Below, in pieces: positions 6,455 through 8,686 of a DNA stretch of 8,686 nucleotides; the stretch's first letter is position 1, and every line of letters begins with the position of its first letter. Where the stretch lies: the NCBI GenBank assembly GCA_013811975.1, contig JACCUF010000097.1, positions 1 to 8,686 on the forward strand, written 5' to 3'. Source of the DNA: Geodermatophilaceae bacterium. Lineage in GTDB: Bacteria; Actinomycetota; Actinomycetes; Mycobacteriales; Geodermatophilaceae. The position numbers and the translations under genes were made by a program. The notes below the pieces were generated by a model that made no database searches, had not been told where the DNA came from, and saw only the letters and a program-made list of their open reading frames with translations.

Positions 6455-6463
6455 GCCTATGTT
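6441..6463 (+). promoter_or_regulatory. Candidate PafBC-type DNA-damage promoter of uvrB
   Basis: The mycobacterial LexA/RecA-independent damage promoter (RecA-NDp), read by the PafBC activator, has the form TTGTCRGTG, eight bases, TANNNT. Here ATGTCGCAT (6441-6449) keeps the TGTCR core, followed by exactly eight bases and TATGTT (6458-6463). The outer bases of the 9-mer (first and last three) do not match. The predicted transcription start falls one to three bases before the GTG at 6472, so the mRNA would be nearly leaderless; no Shine-Dalgarno is present. The spacing match is seen in the sequence; PafBC control is inference. Confidence 0.5.
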
Positions 6464-6471
6464 CGTTAACT

Positions 6472-8655
6472 GTGACCGCCACAGAGTCCTCCGCAACAGC
6501 TTCCTCGGCGCCGGCGCGCAAGCCGGTACGTCCGCTGCGGGCCTGGTCCAACGACAAGACCCCGACGACCGGCGCCTTCAGCGTCGAGGCGGACTTCCAC
6601 CCCGCCGGAGACCAGCCACAGGCCATCGAGGACCTCACTCGGCGGATCAACGCAGGCCAACGCGACGTCGTGCTGCTCGGCGCGACCGGAACCGGCAAGT
6701 CGGCCACTGCTGCCTGGTTGATCGAGCAGGTGCAACGACCGACGCTGGTCATCGCGCCGAACAAGACCCTGGCCGCGCAACTGGCCAACGAGTTCCGCGA
6801 GCTATTGCCCCGCAACGCGGTCGAGTACTTCGTCTCCTACTACGACTACTACCAGCCCGAGGCCTACGTCCCGCAGACCGACACCTACATCGAGAAGGAC
6901 AGCTCGGTCAACGACGAGGTCGAGCGGTTACGGCATTCTTCGACGGCGAGCCTGGTGACTCGGCGAGACGTCGTCGTGGTTGCCAGTGTCTCGTGTATCT
7001 ACGGTCTGGGAACGCCGAAGGAGTACCTCGACCAGAGCGTCCGGCTGCAGCTCGGCGGCAATGTTGACAGAGACTGGCTACTGCACCGCCTGGTCGACAT
7101 GCAGTACAGCCGCAACGACCTGTCGTTCACCCGTGGGACCTTTCGGGTCCGGGGGGACACCATCGAGGTCATCCCGTCCTACGAGGAACTGGGCGTGCGG
7201 ATCGAGATGTTCGGCGACGAGATCGAGCGGTTGTACTACCTGCACCCGCTGACCGGGGAGGTCGTGCGTGAGGTAGAGGAAGTGTTCGTGTTTCCGGCCA
7301 CTCACTACGCGACCGGTCCTGAGCGGATGGAGCAGGCGATCGCCGGCATTGAGGCCGAGCTGGCAGACCGGCTGGCCGAGTTGGACAAACAGGGGAAGTT
7401 ACTCGAGGCTCAGCGGCTGCGGATGCGCACCACCTACGACATCGAGATGATGCGCCAGGTCGGCTTCTGCTCCGGGATCGAGAACTACTCCCGCCATCTG
7501 GACGGACGGGCCGCGGGCAGCCCACCGTCCTGTCTGCTGGACTACTTCCCGGACGATTTTCTCCTCGTCATCGACGAATCCCACGTGACGGTGCCGCAGA
7601 TCGGCGGCATGTACGAGGGCGATATGAGTCGCAAGCGCACCTTGGTCGATCACGGGTTTCGGCTGCCCTCGGCCATGGACAATCGGCCGCTGCGTTGGGA
7701 GGAGTTCGTCGAGCGGATCGGACAGACGGTCTACATGTCGGCCACGCCGAGCGCCTACGAGTTGGGTCGCACGAAGGGTGAGTTCGTCGAGCAGGTGATC
7801 CGGCCGACCGGGCTGATCGACCCCGAGGTGGTCGTCAAGCCGACGAAGGGCCAGATCGACGACCTGGTCGCCGAAATCCGGCTTCGTGCCGAACGCGACG
7901 AGCGGGTCCTGGTGACCACGCTGACCAAGAAGATGGCCGAGGACCTCACCGACTACCTGCTCGAGCTCGGGATCAGGGTGCGATACCTGCACTCCGAGGT
8001 GGACACCCTGCGCCGGGTCGAATTGCTTCGTGAATTGCGCAAGGGCGAATACGACGTTCTGGTCGGCATCAACCTGCTCCGTGAAGGACTCGACCTCCCT
8101 GAGGTCTCACTGGTGTCCATCCTCGACGCAGACAAGGAGGGTTTCCTGCGTTCGGAGACCTCACTGATCCAGACCATCGGGCGGGCGGCGCGCAACGTCT
8201 CGGGCCAGGTGCACATGTACGCCGACAAGATCACCCCATCGATGGAACGTGCGATCGACGAGACCAACCGTCGCCGCGAAAAGCAGGTCGCCTACAACGT
8301 CGAACGGGGCCTGGACCCGCAACCACTACGCAAGAAGATCATCGACATCCTCGACGACATCTACGCCGAGGCAGCCGACACCGAGAAGACGACCGAGCGA
8401 CTCTACGGCGGGGGGCGGACCCAATCCCGCGGCAAGGCACCGGTTCCGGGGCTGTCCTCACGCAGCAAGGGGGAGCGGGCGCTTGACGCATCCACCCTCC
8501 CGGCCGCGGAGCTGGCCGATCTGATCAAACAGCTCGACGATCAGATGTTGGCTGCCGCCCGCGAGCTCCAGTTCGAGCTAGCCGCCCGACTTCGAGATGA
8601 GATCGGGGTGCTCAAGAAGGAGCTCCGCCAGATGCAACGGGCCGGTCAGGGCTGA
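6472..8655 (+). CDS. uvrB: Excinuclease ABC subunit B (UvrB)
   Basis: 727 residues, GTG start, TGA stop. UvrB is the damage-verifying helicase-like subunit of nucleotide excision repair: loaded by UvrA, it inserts a beta-hairpin at the lesion and recruits UvrC for incision. Seen: Walker A GATGTGKS (70-77), beta-hairpin region YDYYQPEAYVPQTDTY (124-139), UvrA-contact block SFTRGTFRVRGD (218-229), motif II DESH (368-371), SATP (423-426), motif V region LREGLDLPEVSL (536-547), motif VI QTIGRAARN (567-575) and a C-terminal UVR domain (about 678-717) that binds UvrC. The first 35 or so residues are Ala/Ser-rich and poorly conserved, as is a linker at about 640-675. The start is set by a TANNNT hexamer eight bases upstream and lack of any Shine-Dalgarno; a GTG about 18 codons further in is the only other option before the conserved region. 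No other uvr gene is in the window. Confidence 0.98.
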   Translation: MTATESSATASSAPARKPVRPLRAWSNDKTPTTGAFSVEADFHPAGDQPQAIEDLTRRINAGQRDVVLLGATGTGKSATAAWLIEQVQRPTLVIAPNKTLAAQLANEFRELLPRNAVEYFVSYYDYYQPEAYVPQTDTYIEKDSSVNDEVERLRHSSTASLVTRRDVVVVASVSCIYGLGTPKEYLDQSVRLQLGGNVDRDWLLHRLVDMQYSRNDLSFTRGTFRVRGDTIEVIPSYEELGVRIEMFGDEIERLYYLHPLTGEVVREVEEVFVFPATHYATGPERMEQAIAGIEAELADRLAELDKQGKLLEAQRLRMRTTYDIEMMRQVGFCSGIENYSRHLDGRAAGSPPSCLLDYFPDDFLLVIDESHVTVPQIGGMYEGDMSRKRTLVDHGFRLPSAMDNRPLRWEEFVERIGQTVYMSATPSAYELGRTKGEFVEQVIRPTGLIDPEVVVKPTKGQIDDLVAEIRLRAERDERVLVTTLTKKMAEDLTDYLLELGIRVRYLHSEVDTLRRVELLRELRKGEYDVLVGINLLREGLDLPEVSLVSILDADKEGFLRSETSLIQTIGRAARNVSGQVHMYADKITPSMERAIDETNRRREKQVAYNVERGLDPQPLRKKIIDILDDIYAEAADTEKTTERLYGGGRTQSRGKAPVPGLSSRSKGERALDASTLPAAELADLIKQLDDQMLAAARELQFELAARLRDEIGVLKKELRQMQRAGQG

Positions 8656-8684
8656 GCGGAGTAGTCCGGCAGCTCCTGGAACGC
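8646..8684 (-). CDS. Possible C-terminal tail of a convergent gene (partial)
   Basis: On the minus strand an open frame enters from the right edge and ends in TGA at 8648-8646, reading AFQELPDYSAQP. If real it overlaps the 3' end of uvrB by 10 bases. Twelve codons are too few to recognise a family, and other minus frames are also open over this short distance, so this is only a possibility. Confidence 0.2.
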   Translation of the reverse strand, partial: AFQELPDYSAQP

Positions 8685-8686
8685 CC

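Noticed and set aside
6451..6466. LexA/SOS box upstream of uvrB
   Set aside because: GTTCGT at 6461-6466 resembles one half of the actinobacterial site TCGAAC-N4-GTTCGA, but the other half (6451-6456, CCCCGC) matches at only two of six positions.

Overview
The window is GC-rich chromosomal DNA from an actinobacterium (Actinomycetota). The evidence is strong GC bias at third codon positions, GTG starts, GlgX and UvrB proteins of the mycobacterial/streptomycete type, an actinobacterial multi-spanning membrane hydrolase, and DnaA-box-like sequences of the high-GC form (TTGTCCACA). I see no insertion sequence, phage gene, CRISPR array, tRNA or rRNA. All confidently called genes are housekeeping or widespread actinobacterial families. 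Genus cannot be fixed from the sequence.

Layout. (1) Bases 1-722, plus strand: 3' part of a PPK2-family polyphosphate kinase, cut by the window edge. (2) 739-3237, plus: a large membrane protein with about 10-11 predicted helices and alpha/beta-hydrolase motifs at its two ends, 16 bases after PPK2 and probably co-transcribed with it. (3) 3278-5425, minus: glgX, glycogen debranching enzyme, convergent with the membrane protein across a 40-base gap in which I see no clear terminator. (4) 5426-5961: a 536-base stretch with no convincing gene but dense in structure: a leaderless-type promoter and strong hairpin at the glgX start, a second terminator-like hairpin, an operator-like cluster of nested inverted repeats, and four DnaA-box-like 9-mers in the same orientation spaced 21, 21 and 22 bases. 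(5) 5962-6387, minus: a small CoA-binding (YccU-type) protein. (6) 6388-6471: an 84-base divergent promoter region. (7) 6472-8655, plus: uvrB, complete. The last 31 bases may hold the tail of a convergent minus-strand gene.

Functional links are loose. PPK2 (polyphosphate-driven nucleotide phosphorylation) and GlgX (glycogen branch removal) both serve reserve-polymer metabolism but lie on opposite strands. uvrB stands alone, and its upstream sequence matches the core and spacing of the LexA-independent, PafBC-type DNA-damage promoter of mycobacteria. The most unusual item is the helically phased DnaA-box-like array beside nested inverted repeats, in a locus that does not look like oriC. It could be a DnaA titration or regulatory site.
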